DNA from: Streptomyces sp. DG1A-41 | Lineage (GTDB): Bacteria > Actinomycetota > Actinomycetes > Streptomycetales > Streptomycetaceae | Length of the DNA: 64,000 nt | NCBI RefSeq assembly: GCF_037055355.1 | Contig: NZ_CP146350.1 | Location: forward strand, 2,999,001-3,063,000 | Direction of reading: 5' to 3' | Shown: positions 17,898 to 25,964 of the stretch, one piece after another | Position numbering within the stretch: position 1 is the first letter of the stretch | Layout of the letters: every line of letters begins with the position of its first letter | Translations under genes and position numbers: made by a program | Notes under the pieces: generated by a model | What the model was told of the DNA's origin: nothing | The model's database searches: none | What the model saw: the letters and a program-made list of their open reading frames with translations, nothing else

Positions 17898-19199
17898 TCA
17901 GTCCTTCGTGAGAGCGGTCGTACTGCTACCAAGAGTACGTGCCTCGCGCCCGGAAGGTTCCCTCCGGTCGACCGGCTGCGGCTGCCTCGGCTCGCCGAAG
18001 AGCATCCGCCGGAAGTCGGCGCGTGCCTGACGCACGGACTCCCGGGCCGAGGTCAGCGCCTGCCGCGTGGTCCGTCCCACACTGCGGGCGGCCTCGGCGG
18101 CGGGCCGCAGGACGGCGTCCCGCACGACGTGCCCGACGGGCGTCAGCACGCTCCGGTACACCCACCGCACCGGCTCGACGAAGATCCACCGGAAGAGTGC
18201 CGCGAGGAACCGCCCCACCGCGAGCGAGATGTGCCCGGCGACGCGCCAGGCATGGCCGAGGGCGTCCCTGACCTCGCGCCCGATGACGGCGAGGACGCCT
18301 CCGACCGGGGCGAGGACCCAGCGCCAGAGGACGAGCGCGGGCAGGACGAGAAGGATCCGGGCGATCCAGTAGAGAGCCGTCCCGATGCCGGTGGCGATCG
18401 TGCTCACCAGCCACACCAGTCCCTTGCCGCACGAGACGATCGCCCGCCCGACGGGCGCGAGCACCCACGTGTACAGCCACACGACCGGTACGACGACCAG
18501 ATACCGGACGAGCCACGCCACGACCGTGTACACGCCGGCCCCGACCGCTGCGAGCACGGCGCCGAGCCCCTTCAGCACCCACATCACGGCACGCCCGACC
18601 GGCGTGAGCAGGTACGAGTACACCCAGCCGACTACGGCGCCGACGCCCCTGGCGACCCATGTGGCGACCCGGGCGATCGCGTGTCCCACCGGCGTCAGCA
18701 CGTACCCGTGGAGCCACACCAGAGGCACCACGAGGAGCATGTTCCCGAGCCACCCGAGCGCCTTGGCGACCGGCACGACGACATACCGCCACAGCCCCAC
18801 GAACGGCCAGACGAACACCGCCCGCCCGAGCCACAGCAACGCCCGGCCCAGCGGCCGGAACAGCACGTCGTCGAGGAACCGCCCGGCCACGACGAGTGCG
18901 TCCCACACCATCCGCACGGGGACGATCAGCACGAGCACGACGATCCGCACGGGAATCCGGATGGCGACGGCGAGACATCCCTCGGGCCCCGCGTCAGGCA
19001 CCGGCGGCGCGGACGGTTCGGGCACCCGTTTCCGCAGATCGACGCGCGTCTCGGAGCCCTCTGGGCCGGCTTTTCCAGATCCATACCGTCGTAGACGCCT
19101 CAACGCCCCGTCCGGATCCAGGACCGCACAGCCCCGCCCCGTTCTTCCGCGGATCCTCCACCTCGCGTCATGATCATAGGGCTGTCGCGCGCGCGACAT
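17898..19199 (-). CDS. Repetitive polytopic membrane protein with L-x-P-V-G motifs
   Basis: Up to 433 residues. Residues ~75-360 are almost wholly hydrophobic and built from a recurring unit, aromatic-x-V-L-x-P-V-G-x-A, with Pro at residues 170, 200, 249, 298 and 354 and degenerate copies at 116 (RPLGRAL) and 143 (VVPVAKAL). Each is followed by a W-rich hydrophobic helix. The C-terminal 75 residues are charged (RESVRQARADFRRMLFGEP). The start is uncertain: the ATG at 19199 overlaps the GNAT gene by 26 nt and has no ribosome site; a GTG further in is possible. I do not recognise a named family. It sits between the GNAT gene and the DUF2344 gene on the same strand. Confidence 0.65.
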   Translation of the reverse strand: MSRARQPYDHDARWRIRGRTGRGCAVLDPDGALRRLRRYGSGKAGPEGSETRVDLRKRVPEPSAPPVPDAGPEGCLAVAIRIPVRIVVLVLIVPVRMVWDALVVAGRFLDDVLFRPLGRALLWLGRAVFVWPFVGLWRYVVVPVAKALGWLGNMLLVVPLVWLHGYVLTPVGHAIARVATWVARGVGAVVGWVYSYLLTPVGRAVMWVLKGLGAVLAAVGAGVYTVVAWLVRYLVVVPVVWLYTWVLAPVGRAIVSCGKGLVWLVSTIATGIGTALYWIARILLVLPALVLWRWVLAPVGGVLAVIGREVRDALGHAWRVAGHISLAVGRFLAALFRWIFVEPVRWVYRSVLTPVGHVVRDAVLRPAAEAARSVGRTTRQALTSARESVRQARADFRRMLFGEPRQPQPVDRREPSGREARTLGSSTTALTKD

Positions 19200-19650
19200 G
19201 AGCGTGCGGCAGCCGGGGCGACTCCCGGAAGCCGCACCGCGCGTACGCGGGGATCGCCCGCGGGGTCGAGTGCACGGTCACCCGCTCCAGCCCGAGCTCC
19301 CGGGCCCCGTCCAGAACCGCCCGGATGAGCCGCCCGCCCAGCCCGCCGTCGCGCGCCCCGGGTACGACGTACACGCACTGGAGATCGCCGGAGGCCCGCC
19401 GCGGCGCCCGCGGCGTGGGTACCCGCTGCACCACCGCCAGCCAGGCCATACCGACGACCAGGTCGTCACGCACGACCACCATGCACCGGTGCGACCCGGC
19501 GTTGTCCCGGGCCCATTCGACGAAGTGCCCCACGAATTCCCCGCGATCGCCGAGGTCCTCGCCGCCGTTCTCGACGAGCCAGTCCCATCGAAGTGCGGCC
19601 ACAGCCGCCAGTTCGCCGGACCGGGCCGGGCGAATACTGATGTTCTCCAT
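19174..19650 (-). CDS. GNAT family N-acetyltransferase
   Basis: 158 residues from ATG 19648-19650. The GNAT fold is seen in ISIRPARSGELAAVAALR, the central VVGMAWLAVVQRVP, the acetyl-CoA loop region CVYVVPGARDGGLGGRLIRAVLDGARELGLERVTVHST (in part; Gly-rich GGLGGRL in place of Q/RxxGxG/A), and YARCGFRES near the end. The substrate is unknown. The start ATG overlaps the stop of the upstream XRE gene in a TGATG, showing translational coupling. It is the last gene of a three-gene operon with the DUF2975 and XRE genes. Confidence 0.85.
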   Translation of the reverse strand: MENISIRPARSGELAAVAALRWDWLVENGGEDLGDRGEFVGHFVEWARDNAGSHRCMVVVRDDLVVGMAWLAVVQRVPTPRAPRRASGDLQCVYVVPGARDGGLGGRLIRAVLDGARELGLERVTVHSTPRAIPAYARCGFRESPRLPHAHVARATAL

Positions 19651-19880
19651 CAGGGCATTGTCCGGTCGGCGGCCCCGTCCGCCTCCCAGCGCAGCAGATC
19701 CCCCGGCTGACATTCGAGTACCTCGCAGAGCGCGGCGAGTGTCGAGAAGCGGACCGCCTTGGCGCGGCCGTTCTTGAGGACCGCGAGGTTGGCCGGGGTG
19801 ATGCCGACACGTTCCGCGAGTTCACCCACGGACATCTTCCGCTTGGCCAGCATCACGTCGATGTCGACGGCGATCGGCAT
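19650..19880 (-). CDS. Small XRE (Cro/CI) helix-turn-helix regulator
   Basis: 76 residues, essentially one HTH domain: MLAKRKMSVGELAERVGITPANLAVLKNGRAKAVRF (in part), with helix-turn-helix at about 16-38, then STLAALCEVLECQPGDLLRWE, typical of HTH_26/YozG-type regulators. Its ATG (19878-19880) overlaps the stop of the upstream DUF2975 gene in a TGATG, and its own stop overlaps the GNAT start the same way. DUF2975 membrane proteins paired with such small regulators are common. By family habit it would repress its own operon, and a palindrome at 20410-20426 is a candidate operator. Confidence 0.9.
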   Translation of the reverse strand: MPIAVDIDVMLAKRKMSVGELAERVGITPANLAVLKNGRAKAVRFSTLAALCEVLECQPGDLLRWEADGAADRTMP

Positions 19881-20377
19881 CAGATGACCTCTTCCAGCTC
19901 GGCCTGCATCTCGGCCGCCTCGATGTCCCGTGCGACGGCCTGCGCGAGCAGCATCCGCAGCACCAGCACGACCAGCGCGACGCCCAGCACGGCCACGACG
20001 ACCCCGCACAGCAGCAGCACCACCCCCGGAGCGACGGCCTCCCCCGGCGCGAGAACGACCGCGAGCGCGAAGAGCAGCAGGGCGGCCGCCACGAACGCGC
20101 CGATCACGATGTGCACGTACCGGAAGGCGGCGGTGGAGAACACCGTCCCGCGGCGCACCATCGTCACCAGCCGCCACACACAGACCACGACGACCTGGGC
20201 CGTCACGACACCCAGGATCGTGATCACGAGGAGCGGGGTGCGCAGGTATGCGTGATGCGCGTTGAGACCGTCCAGATCGGCGGCCAGCAGCGGCACCATC
20301 ACCCCCTGCACGAACAACGACCCGGCGAGCAGCACCACGAGCACCACACGCAACGCGAGCACCGCCGACTTCCCCAT
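19880..20377 (-). CDS. DUF2975 four-helix membrane protein
   Basis: 165 residues from ATG 20375-20377, chosen because AAGGAGG lies 4 nt upstream. Four hydrophobic segments (about residues 5-30, 48-70, 88-112 and 118-145) and the DUF2975 pattern of RRGTVFSTAAFRYVHIVIGAF between helices 2 and 3. The short charged tail AEMQAELEEVI is also typical. It is the first gene of the operon with the XRE regulator. The function of DUF2975 is unknown; the pairing suggests a membrane component whose level is set by the regulator. Confidence 0.85.
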   Translation of the reverse strand: MGKSAVLALRVVLVVLLAGSLFVQGVMVPLLAADLDGLNAHHAYLRTPLLVITILGVVTAQVVVVCVWRLVTMVRRGTVFSTAAFRYVHIVIGAFVAAALLLFALAVVLAPGEAVAPGVVLLLCGVVVAVLGVALVVLVLRMLLAQAVARDIEAAEMQAELEEVI

Positions 20378-20409
20378 CGCCCCTCCTTCGATCGAGCCAC
20401 GATGGAAAT

Positions 20410-20426
20410 CTATCGAGACTCGATAG
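20410..20426. promoter_or_regulatory. Candidate XRE operator palindrome
   Basis: CTATCGAGACTCGATAG: an 8-bp perfect inverted repeat around a central A, 33-49 nt upstream of the DUF2975 start, where a promoter is expected. Its position and symmetry suit the dimeric XRE regulator encoded in the same operon. This is inference; no binding site for this protein is known to me. Confidence 0.5.
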
Positions 20427-20475
20427 GCGAGGCAAGTGGCCGTTCCGGGAGAGGCTCGCAGTGGGTTGGCGCGGC

Positions 20476-20510
20476 GGTTCCCCCAGCACACATTCTGAAC
20501 TGGGGGAACC
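20476..20510. terminator. Terminator downstream of the large glycoside hydrolase
   Basis: A perfect 11-bp inverted repeat (20476-20486 with 20500-20510) with a 13-nt loop, past the stop of the minus-strand hydrolase gene at 20595. It also insulates the DUF2975 promoter region. Confidence 0.7.
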
Positions 20511-20594
20511 TGGCCGGGGCGGTCCCCCGGGGGAGTGTCACCGACCCGGCCTGTTCAGCGGGTCCCCCTCGGGGCCCGCCTCTCACACCTCGGT

Positions 20595-23500
20595 CTACCG
20601 CGCGTACGGCGCGACGGTGATCCGGTCGATCAGCGGCGCGTAACGGGAGCGGAGCAGCACCCCGGGGAAGGTGTCCGACGCGTAGGTGGTGCCGTCGAAG
20701 TTCGGCAGTTCCTCGGAGCGGAAACCGATCGTGTTCTTCCCCTTCTTCAGCTGGACCGGGATGGTCAGCTCCCAGAAGTTGTTCTCGTGGAAGCTGTGCG
20801 GGAAGCCGACCCGCAGCGACTCGCCGCCGTTGACGCTGATGTCGGCGTGACGGGCGAGCGGGTCCGGGTTGTAGTGGGTGGCTTCGGCCTGCTCGGGGTT
20901 GGAGTAGCGGACGCGCACCGCGTACAGGCCGGCCCGGTCGGCGTCGACGGTGAAGGTCGCGGTGTTGCCGTTGCCGGGGTCGCCGCCGATGCCGGTGATC
21001 GCCGTGCCGTCGGTGGCCAGCGAGAGCGGGGCCAGGGTGGCCGAGCCCGCGAGCTCGGCGTCGCCCGCCTCGTACGTGCGCGTCGGCAGCTCACCCTGGC
21101 TCGGCGTGACCGTCAGGCGGTCGATCAGGGTCGTGGCCGAACCTCCGGTCACCGTCACCTTGTTGACGCCGCCGGAGAGGGAGACCGCCACGCTGTTCCT
21201 GCCCTTGGCCAGGCGCATGACGTCGTGGTCGTTGACGGAGAGCCGGGCGTTCGCGCCGCCGAGGGTGTCGACCTTGAGGGTGGCCTCGCGGTCGGCGGGT
21301 GAATAAACCCAGAACGTGGCGGTCTGACCCTTGGCGAGTCGGGCCGCGCCCGACCCGGTGGCCGCCCGCTTCGGCAGGTCGTAGACGGGACGCGCCCCGC
21401 CTGCCAGCCAGGCCAGTTCACCCTCGTACACCTGGGTGCCGGCCGAAGCCTCCGGGAGGGAGAGGGTCAGGCGGTCGACGATGGCGTCGCCCTTGGTGGC
21501 GCCCTTGCCGTCGGCGCTCTTCGCGGCGAGCGTCAGGGTGTGCTTGCCCTTGGTGAGCTTCACCTTGGTGTCGGCGTGGTCCCACACCACCCACTTGTAG
21601 CCCAGCGGCAGGTACATCTCCTGCTCGCTGTCCGCCTTGCCGTCCACGCGCAGGAAGACGTTGGTCGGGCCCTGCTCCTTCACCTTGTCGAAGGTGTTGA
21701 GGGAGTTGGCGAAGACGCTCAGGTCGTAGGTGCCGTCCTCGGGCACGTCCACGGTGAAGTCGAGCGTGACGTCCGAGCCGGTGCGCAGGCCGCCCACGTC
21801 GTAGCCGCCGGAGGTGTAGAACTTCGACACGTCGCGGGGCGAGCCCTCCGGGCCGTTCCTGGAGTAACCGGAACCGGTGTGGGCCGCGTCCTCCGCCTCG
21901 TACGAGGCGTTCCAGCGCACGGGCGGGGACTGCGTGCCCTTCGCCTTGCCGGCCGGGCTGAGGACGATCTCGTAGGACGAGGACTCCTTCAGCTTCGGCA
22001 GCGCGCCGTCGCCGAAGTCGACGACGACCTTGCCGTCGTCACCGACCTTCAGGTTCTGCTCCGAGAGCAGCTTCGGGCCGGAGTTGTCGCCCACCTGTCC
22101 GCTCCACTCGATCTCCTTCACCCAGGCGTGCACCCGGTCGCCGAAGAGCTTCTTCGGAACGTTGTCGAAGGTGATGTGGCCCTTGCCGGTGGAGCCGCCG
22201 AAGATCAGCCGGGACTGCTTCTTCTTCTCGTCGAGCGTGGCGACGCCCTGCATGGTGTAGTTCTCGCCCGGGAACGGCGGGGTCACCTTCACCGTGTGCC
22301 CGCTCATCGAGGCGTACGAGTTCAGCAGCCACCACTGCCCGTTGCCGCGGTTGGACTGCACCGCGGAGTCGGAGAGGTTGCCGTCGATGTTCCAGTACGC
22401 GATGTCGGCGTCGACCTTGGACTCCTCGATCGCGGACACCCACTGGATCATCTGGCCGGGGACGGAGGTGTGGTAGTTGAAGGCGTATTCGTTGATGTTG
22501 ATGGGGAGTTGGGTGCCCTCACGGTCGGTGCCCTTGAACAGGTCCTTCTCCCAGGCCCGGTACTTGGCGACGCTGTCGCGCACCGCCTCCGGGTGGCTCA
22601 GCTCGTGCCAGGTGATGACGTCCGGGAGGGTGCCTGCGGCCAGGGCGTGCGTGAGGAAGCCCTTCACCTGGTCGTAGAGGATGCTGGTGTTGGGGCCGGC
22701 GATGCGGGCCTCGGGCATCTTGCTCTTGATGAGCTTGTAGAAGTCGTCCCAGGCTGCGAAGTAGTCGTCCGGGTCGTTGAGCCAGCTGACCTTGTTGTAG
22801 CTCCACTCGCCGGTGCCGAACATGTTGCCCTCGGGCTCGTTGAACGGCACGAAGACGACGTTGTCCTGGTACTGCTCGGGCAGCTGCAGGACCTGGTCGA
22901 CCTGCCTCGCGATCTTCTCCCGGTAGAGCTTGAGCTTCTCCTCGGGAGTGTCGCCCGGCCACTGGTACGGGAAGCCGCGGTGGATGTCGGTCATGTAGAT
23001 GTACACATCACCGTCGGTGGAGTCGGCCAGCGGCTTCACCACCTCCAGCGCGTCGGCACCGGGGTGCTGCGGGCCGTCCTGCGCCTTGGTGGAGACCGTG
23101 CGCAGGCCCATGCCCTCGATGAGGTTGTTGGTGGGGACGTCCGGTCCGTACACGCCGTAGAGGGTGCCGGAGGCGCCGCCGTGGAACTTGCCGGTGTCCG
23201 AGCCGAGGTCGACGGTGAGCTGCCCCTCGCGGACCACGGTGACGGTGGCCTTCACCGCGCGTCCGGCCGCGGTGCCGGCGACCGTGAACGTCCCCGGCTG
23301 GGCGTACTTGTCGCTCGGTACGGCGTCCCAGGTGACCGGGGTGTCACGGTCGTAGCCGTCGGAGAAGGTGGAGCGGACGGCGGCGGGGAGGGACGGGGCG
23401 GTGCCGGTCGTGGTGCGGACCTCGAAGGACGTCTTGGAGAGCTCCTGGAGCGTGGGCACGGTTCCGACCGTACCGGCCACCTGCTCGGGGCTGAGCGCCG

Positions 23501-24236
23501 AGTGCCACACGGTGAAGTCGTCGATCGCGCCCTTGAGCAGCGGGTCCGGCCAGAAGGACTTGCCGATGTATCCGGCGGCCGTGGCCGAACTGTCCAGCAG
23601 TTCCTTGGCCTTGACGTCGGTCGCGGCGGAGGAGACCGCCACGCCGTCGAGGTAGGTGGTGACCCGGCGGGCGGAGCTGTCGAGGGTGACGGTGACGGTC
23701 CGCCATCCGTCCGCGGGGAGCGCCGTGTAGCCGCTGACCTGTGCCTCCGCGCCGCCTCCGTTGGTGGTCACGGCGGTGCGCAGCACGCTGCCGTTGGACG
23801 GGGTGGTGAAGAGGTACTTGGTGTTGTTGGTGCCCAGGTCGAAGATCCGCTGCCAGGCGGACTTGTCGTCGCTCCACTTCACGCGGGCGGAGACCGTCAG
23901 GTCGGTGGCGTCGCCGAGGATTTCGCGGGGGAGGCGGACGTACGCGCCCTTGGAGTCGGGTGCGCCGCCGGGCAGAGCGAGCGCCTTGCCGCCGCCCGTG
24001 CCCTCGACGGACTGGGCGGTCGAGGCGTTCACCAGGCTCGCCGTCAGGCCGTTGCCAGAACTGTCGGTGATCCTGCCGGAGGCGAGGTCGTCCTGGTCGA
24101 AGGTGTAGCGGGCGGTGGGCTGGGGTGCCTCGGCCGCCTGCGCGGGGACGGCCGGTGCGGCCAGCAGGCTTGCCCCGAGGGTCAGTGCCACGGCGGCCGG
24201 GACCCGGCGCCGCGTGGATCTGTCAGCGGATGGCAT
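20595..24236 (-). CDS. Secreted multidomain clan GH-A-like glycoside hydrolase with CBMs
   Basis: 1213 residues. A signal peptide ends near PAQAAEA (about residue 35). Then come a LamG-like lectin domain (~40-255), a bacterial Ig-like domain (~265-337), a catalytic barrel (~345-640) and a beta-rich extension to ~765. Three carbohydrate-binding modules of the CBM35/CBM6 kind follow, beginning near YEAEDA (779), YEGELA (937) and YEAGDAEL (1054). Likely catalytic residues are E467 in VPFNEPEGN (acid/base, the NEP motif) and E583 in ININEYAFN (nucleophile); both contexts suit GH39-like enzymes, but I cannot assign the family or substrate. The start ATG 24234-24236 has GAGGA upstream. It is divergent from a LacI gene, with four shared operators between them. 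Confidence 0.8.
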   Translation of the reverse strand: MPSADRSTRRRVPAAVALTLGASLLAAPAVPAQAAEAPQPTARYTFDQDDLASGRITDSSGNGLTASLVNASTAQSVEGTGGGKALALPGGAPDSKGAYVRLPREILGDATDLTVSARVKWSDDKSAWQRIFDLGTNNTKYLFTTPSNGSVLRTAVTTNGGGAEAQVSGYTALPADGWRTVTVTLDSSARRVTTYLDGVAVSSAATDVKAKELLDSSATAAGYIGKSFWPDPLLKGAIDDFTVWHSALSPEQVAGTVGTVPTLQELSKTSFEVRTTTGTAPSLPAAVRSTFSDGYDRDTPVTWDAVPSDKYAQPGTFTVAGTAAGRAVKATVTVVREGQLTVDLGSDTGKFHGGASGTLYGVYGPDVPTNNLIEGMGLRTVSTKAQDGPQHPGADALEVVKPLADSTDGDVYIYMTDIHRGFPYQWPGDTPEEKLKLYREKIARQVDQVLQLPEQYQDNVVFVPFNEPEGNMFGTGEWSYNKVSWLNDPDDYFAAWDDFYKLIKSKMPEARIAGPNTSILYDQVKGFLTHALAAGTLPDVITWHELSHPEAVRDSVAKYRAWEKDLFKGTDREGTQLPININEYAFNYHTSVPGQMIQWVSAIEESKVDADIAYWNIDGNLSDSAVQSNRGNGQWWLLNSYASMSGHTVKVTPPFPGENYTMQGVATLDEKKKQSRLIFGGSTGKGHITFDNVPKKLFGDRVHAWVKEIEWSGQVGDNSGPKLLSEQNLKVGDDGKVVVDFGDGALPKLKESSSYEIVLSPAGKAKGTQSPPVRWNASYEAEDAAHTGSGYSRNGPEGSPRDVSKFYTSGGYDVGGLRTGSDVTLDFTVDVPEDGTYDLSVFANSLNTFDKVKEQGPTNVFLRVDGKADSEQEMYLPLGYKWVVWDHADTKVKLTKGKHTLTLAAKSADGKGATKGDAIVDRLTLSLPEASAGTQVYEGELAWLAGGARPVYDLPKRAATGSGAARLAKGQTATFWVYSPADREATLKVDTLGGANARLSVNDHDVMRLAKGRNSVAVSLSGGVNKVTVTGGSATTLIDRLTVTPSQGELPTRTYEAGDAELAGSATLAPLSLATDGTAITGIGGDPGNGNTATFTVDADRAGLYAVRVRYSNPEQAEATHYNPDPLARHADISVNGGESLRVGFPHSFHENNFWELTIPVQLKKGKNTIGFRSEELPNFDGTTYASDTFPGVLLRSRYAPLIDRITVAPYAR

Positions 24237-24299
24237 GGATGGCGTTCCTCAATCGTCGAGTAACGGGTTCCGGTCGGCCCTCCTCGGTCGGCGTGCTCG

Positions 24300-24313
24300 T
24301 CGTACCGGTTCGA
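24300..24313. promoter_or_regulatory. LacI-type operator copy 1
   Basis: TCGTACCGGTTCGA, one mismatch from the perfect palindrome TCGAACCGGTTCGA. It lies 64-77 nt upstream of the hydrolase start, where it can block that promoter. Confidence 0.7.
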
Positions 24314-24420
24314 TGCAGGCGCGCCAAGAGGAAGGACACGGATCGGGGGGTGGCGGGTGTGGCGGCTCCTCGGCTCGCGAGCGCGCAGCGGGCCCACGGC
24401 GGACCGGAAAGGTCGCTGCG

Positions 24421-24434
24421 TCGAACCGGTTCGG
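24421..24434. promoter_or_regulatory. LacI-type operator copy 2
   Basis: TCGAACCGGTTCGG, one mismatch at the last base. It lies in the middle of the divergent intergenic region. Confidence 0.75.
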
Positions 24435-24564
24435 CGAAGCTAGCACCGGGACACCCGGCCAGCAATCCCTTGAACACGGGGATCTCGCGGTCTCACATGT
24501 CCGGTAGGAGAAGTGCGCCCGGGGTGTTGACAGGCGAGCGGACAGTTCCTACTTTCGCTGTCAC

Positions 24565-24578
24565 GCGAACCGGTTCGA
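24565..24578. promoter_or_regulatory. LacI-type operator copy 3
   Basis: GCGAACCGGTTCGA, with the 12-base core CGAACCGGTTCG intact, about 105 nt upstream of the LacI start. Confidence 0.75.
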
Positions 24579-24646
24579 CTGCCGGTCGTCCCTTTTCGTC
24601 CCCTGCCATCCCGTCCCGACCGGCGGACGATTCCTCGCCCGAGGTG

Positions 24647-24660
24647 TCGAACCGGTTCGA
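24647..24660. promoter_or_regulatory. LacI-type operator copy 4 (perfect)
   Basis: TCGAACCGGTTCGA, a perfect 14-bp palindrome with the central CG step of LacI-family operators. It ends 20 nt before the LacI start codon, so it probably mediates autorepression. Confidence 0.85.
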
Positions 24661-24680
24661 TCTTCGTGCAAGGAGTCGCC

Positions 24681-25760
24681 GTGAACATCGGTGAGATCGC
24701 CCGGCGGGCCGGTGTCTCGCGGAGCACCGTGTCCTACGCGCTGAGCGGCAAGCGCCCGGTGTCGGACGACACGCGCCGGAAGATCCAGCAGGTCGTCGAC
24801 GAGCTGGACTACCAGCCCAGCGCCAGTGCCCGCGCCCTGGCCAACGGTCGGACCAGCACCCTCGGCCTGGTTTTCCCGCCGGCCGGAAACCACTACACGG
24901 GGATGCAGCTGGACTTCATCGGCAGCGTGGTGGAGGCCGCCGCGGTCTACGACTACGACGTGCTGCTGTCCCCCAGCGGGGTGGACAGCGACCGTTCCTT
25001 CCAGCGGCTGCTGGGGGAGCGGCGGGTCGACGGCGCGATCCTGATGGAGATCAAGCTGGAGGACGACCGGGTGGACCATCTGGCCGCGGTGGGCTTCCCC
25101 TCCGTCACCATCGGCCGTACCGCCCGTCCCGAAGGCGGTTGGTGGGTAAGCCTGGACCACACCGCGCTGGTGGAGGCGTGCGTCCACCACCTCGCGGATC
25201 TCGGCCACCGCCGGGTCGCCTTCGTCAACCGTCCGGAGCAGTTGCTGCGGGCCGGATACGAGTCCGCGCACCGCGGCCTGGACGGTTTCACGAAGGCCGC
25301 GGCCGAGCGCGGGCTGACGGTCCGGACGTACTGCTGCGGGGACGACGCCACCTCGGGCCAGGCCTGTGTGGAACGGATCCTGCGCGACGACCCGGCCACC
25401 ACGGCCCTGGTCACGCTGAACGAGGCCGCGGTGGGCGGCCTCTACCGGGGGCTGGCCCTGGCCGGCCGCCACGTGCCGCGCGACTTCTCCGTCACCGGGG
25501 TCGTGGCCGGTCACTGGGCGGAGACGGTGACCCCGCAGCTCACCGCGGCGAACGTACCGGCGGCCGAGCTGGGCCGGCTCGCCGTCGACCTGCTGGTGGA
25601 GCGGCTCGACCACCCCGGCGCGCCGCCCCGGCACCACCTCCTCACGCCGCCCATCTCCCTGCGGGCCAGCACCGGGCCCGCGGGAGCCACACCAGCCCCG
25701 GACGCCGGGCCCCCGGGAACCACGCCCGTCGCGGACGCCGGGCTCGACACAACACCCTGA
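24681..25760 (+). CDS. LacI-family transcriptional regulator
   Basis: 359 residues from GTG 24681, chosen because AAGGAG lies 5 nt upstream; an earlier in-frame GTG at 24666 does not. The HTH and hinge are textbook: NIGEIARRAGVSRSTVSYAL at 2-21, then DYQPSASARALANGRT. Residues ~60-335 are a periplasmic-binding-like effector domain that would bind the imported sugar. The C-terminal ~25 residues are low-complexity Pro/Ala/Asp repeats (DAGPPGTTPVADAG). It is flanked by four operators and followed by the ABC importer genes, so it almost certainly represses itself, the hydrolase and perhaps the transport genes. Confidence 0.93.
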   Translation: MNIGEIARRAGVSRSTVSYALSGKRPVSDDTRRKIQQVVDELDYQPSASARALANGRTSTLGLVFPPAGNHYTGMQLDFIGSVVEAAAVYDYDVLLSPSGVDSDRSFQRLLGERRVDGAILMEIKLEDDRVDHLAAVGFPSVTIGRTARPEGGWWVSLDHTALVEACVHHLADLGHRRVAFVNRPEQLLRAGYESAHRGLDGFTKAAAERGLTVRTYCCGDDATSGQACVERILRDDPATTALVTLNEAAVGGLYRGLALAGRHVPRDFSVTGVVAGHWAETVTPQLTAANVPAAELGRLAVDLLVERLDHPGAPPRHHLLTPPISLRASTGPAGATPAPDAGPPGTTPVADAGLDTTP

Positions 25761-25964
25761 CCACATGCCCCGCGGGACTCCCCCGCCCTCACTCCTGCCC
25801 GCCGTCCTTCCCTGCCTCGCCGACCACTCGCACCGCACGTCGGCCGTCCGCGTGTCCGCCTCTCCCATAAACCCCGTGGCCTCGGCACCCCATGCCGGGA
25901 ACGGCCTCGGCCTCCGCAATGCCAACAGTCTCGGCACCCGCATGCCAGAACAAAGGAACCCGCG

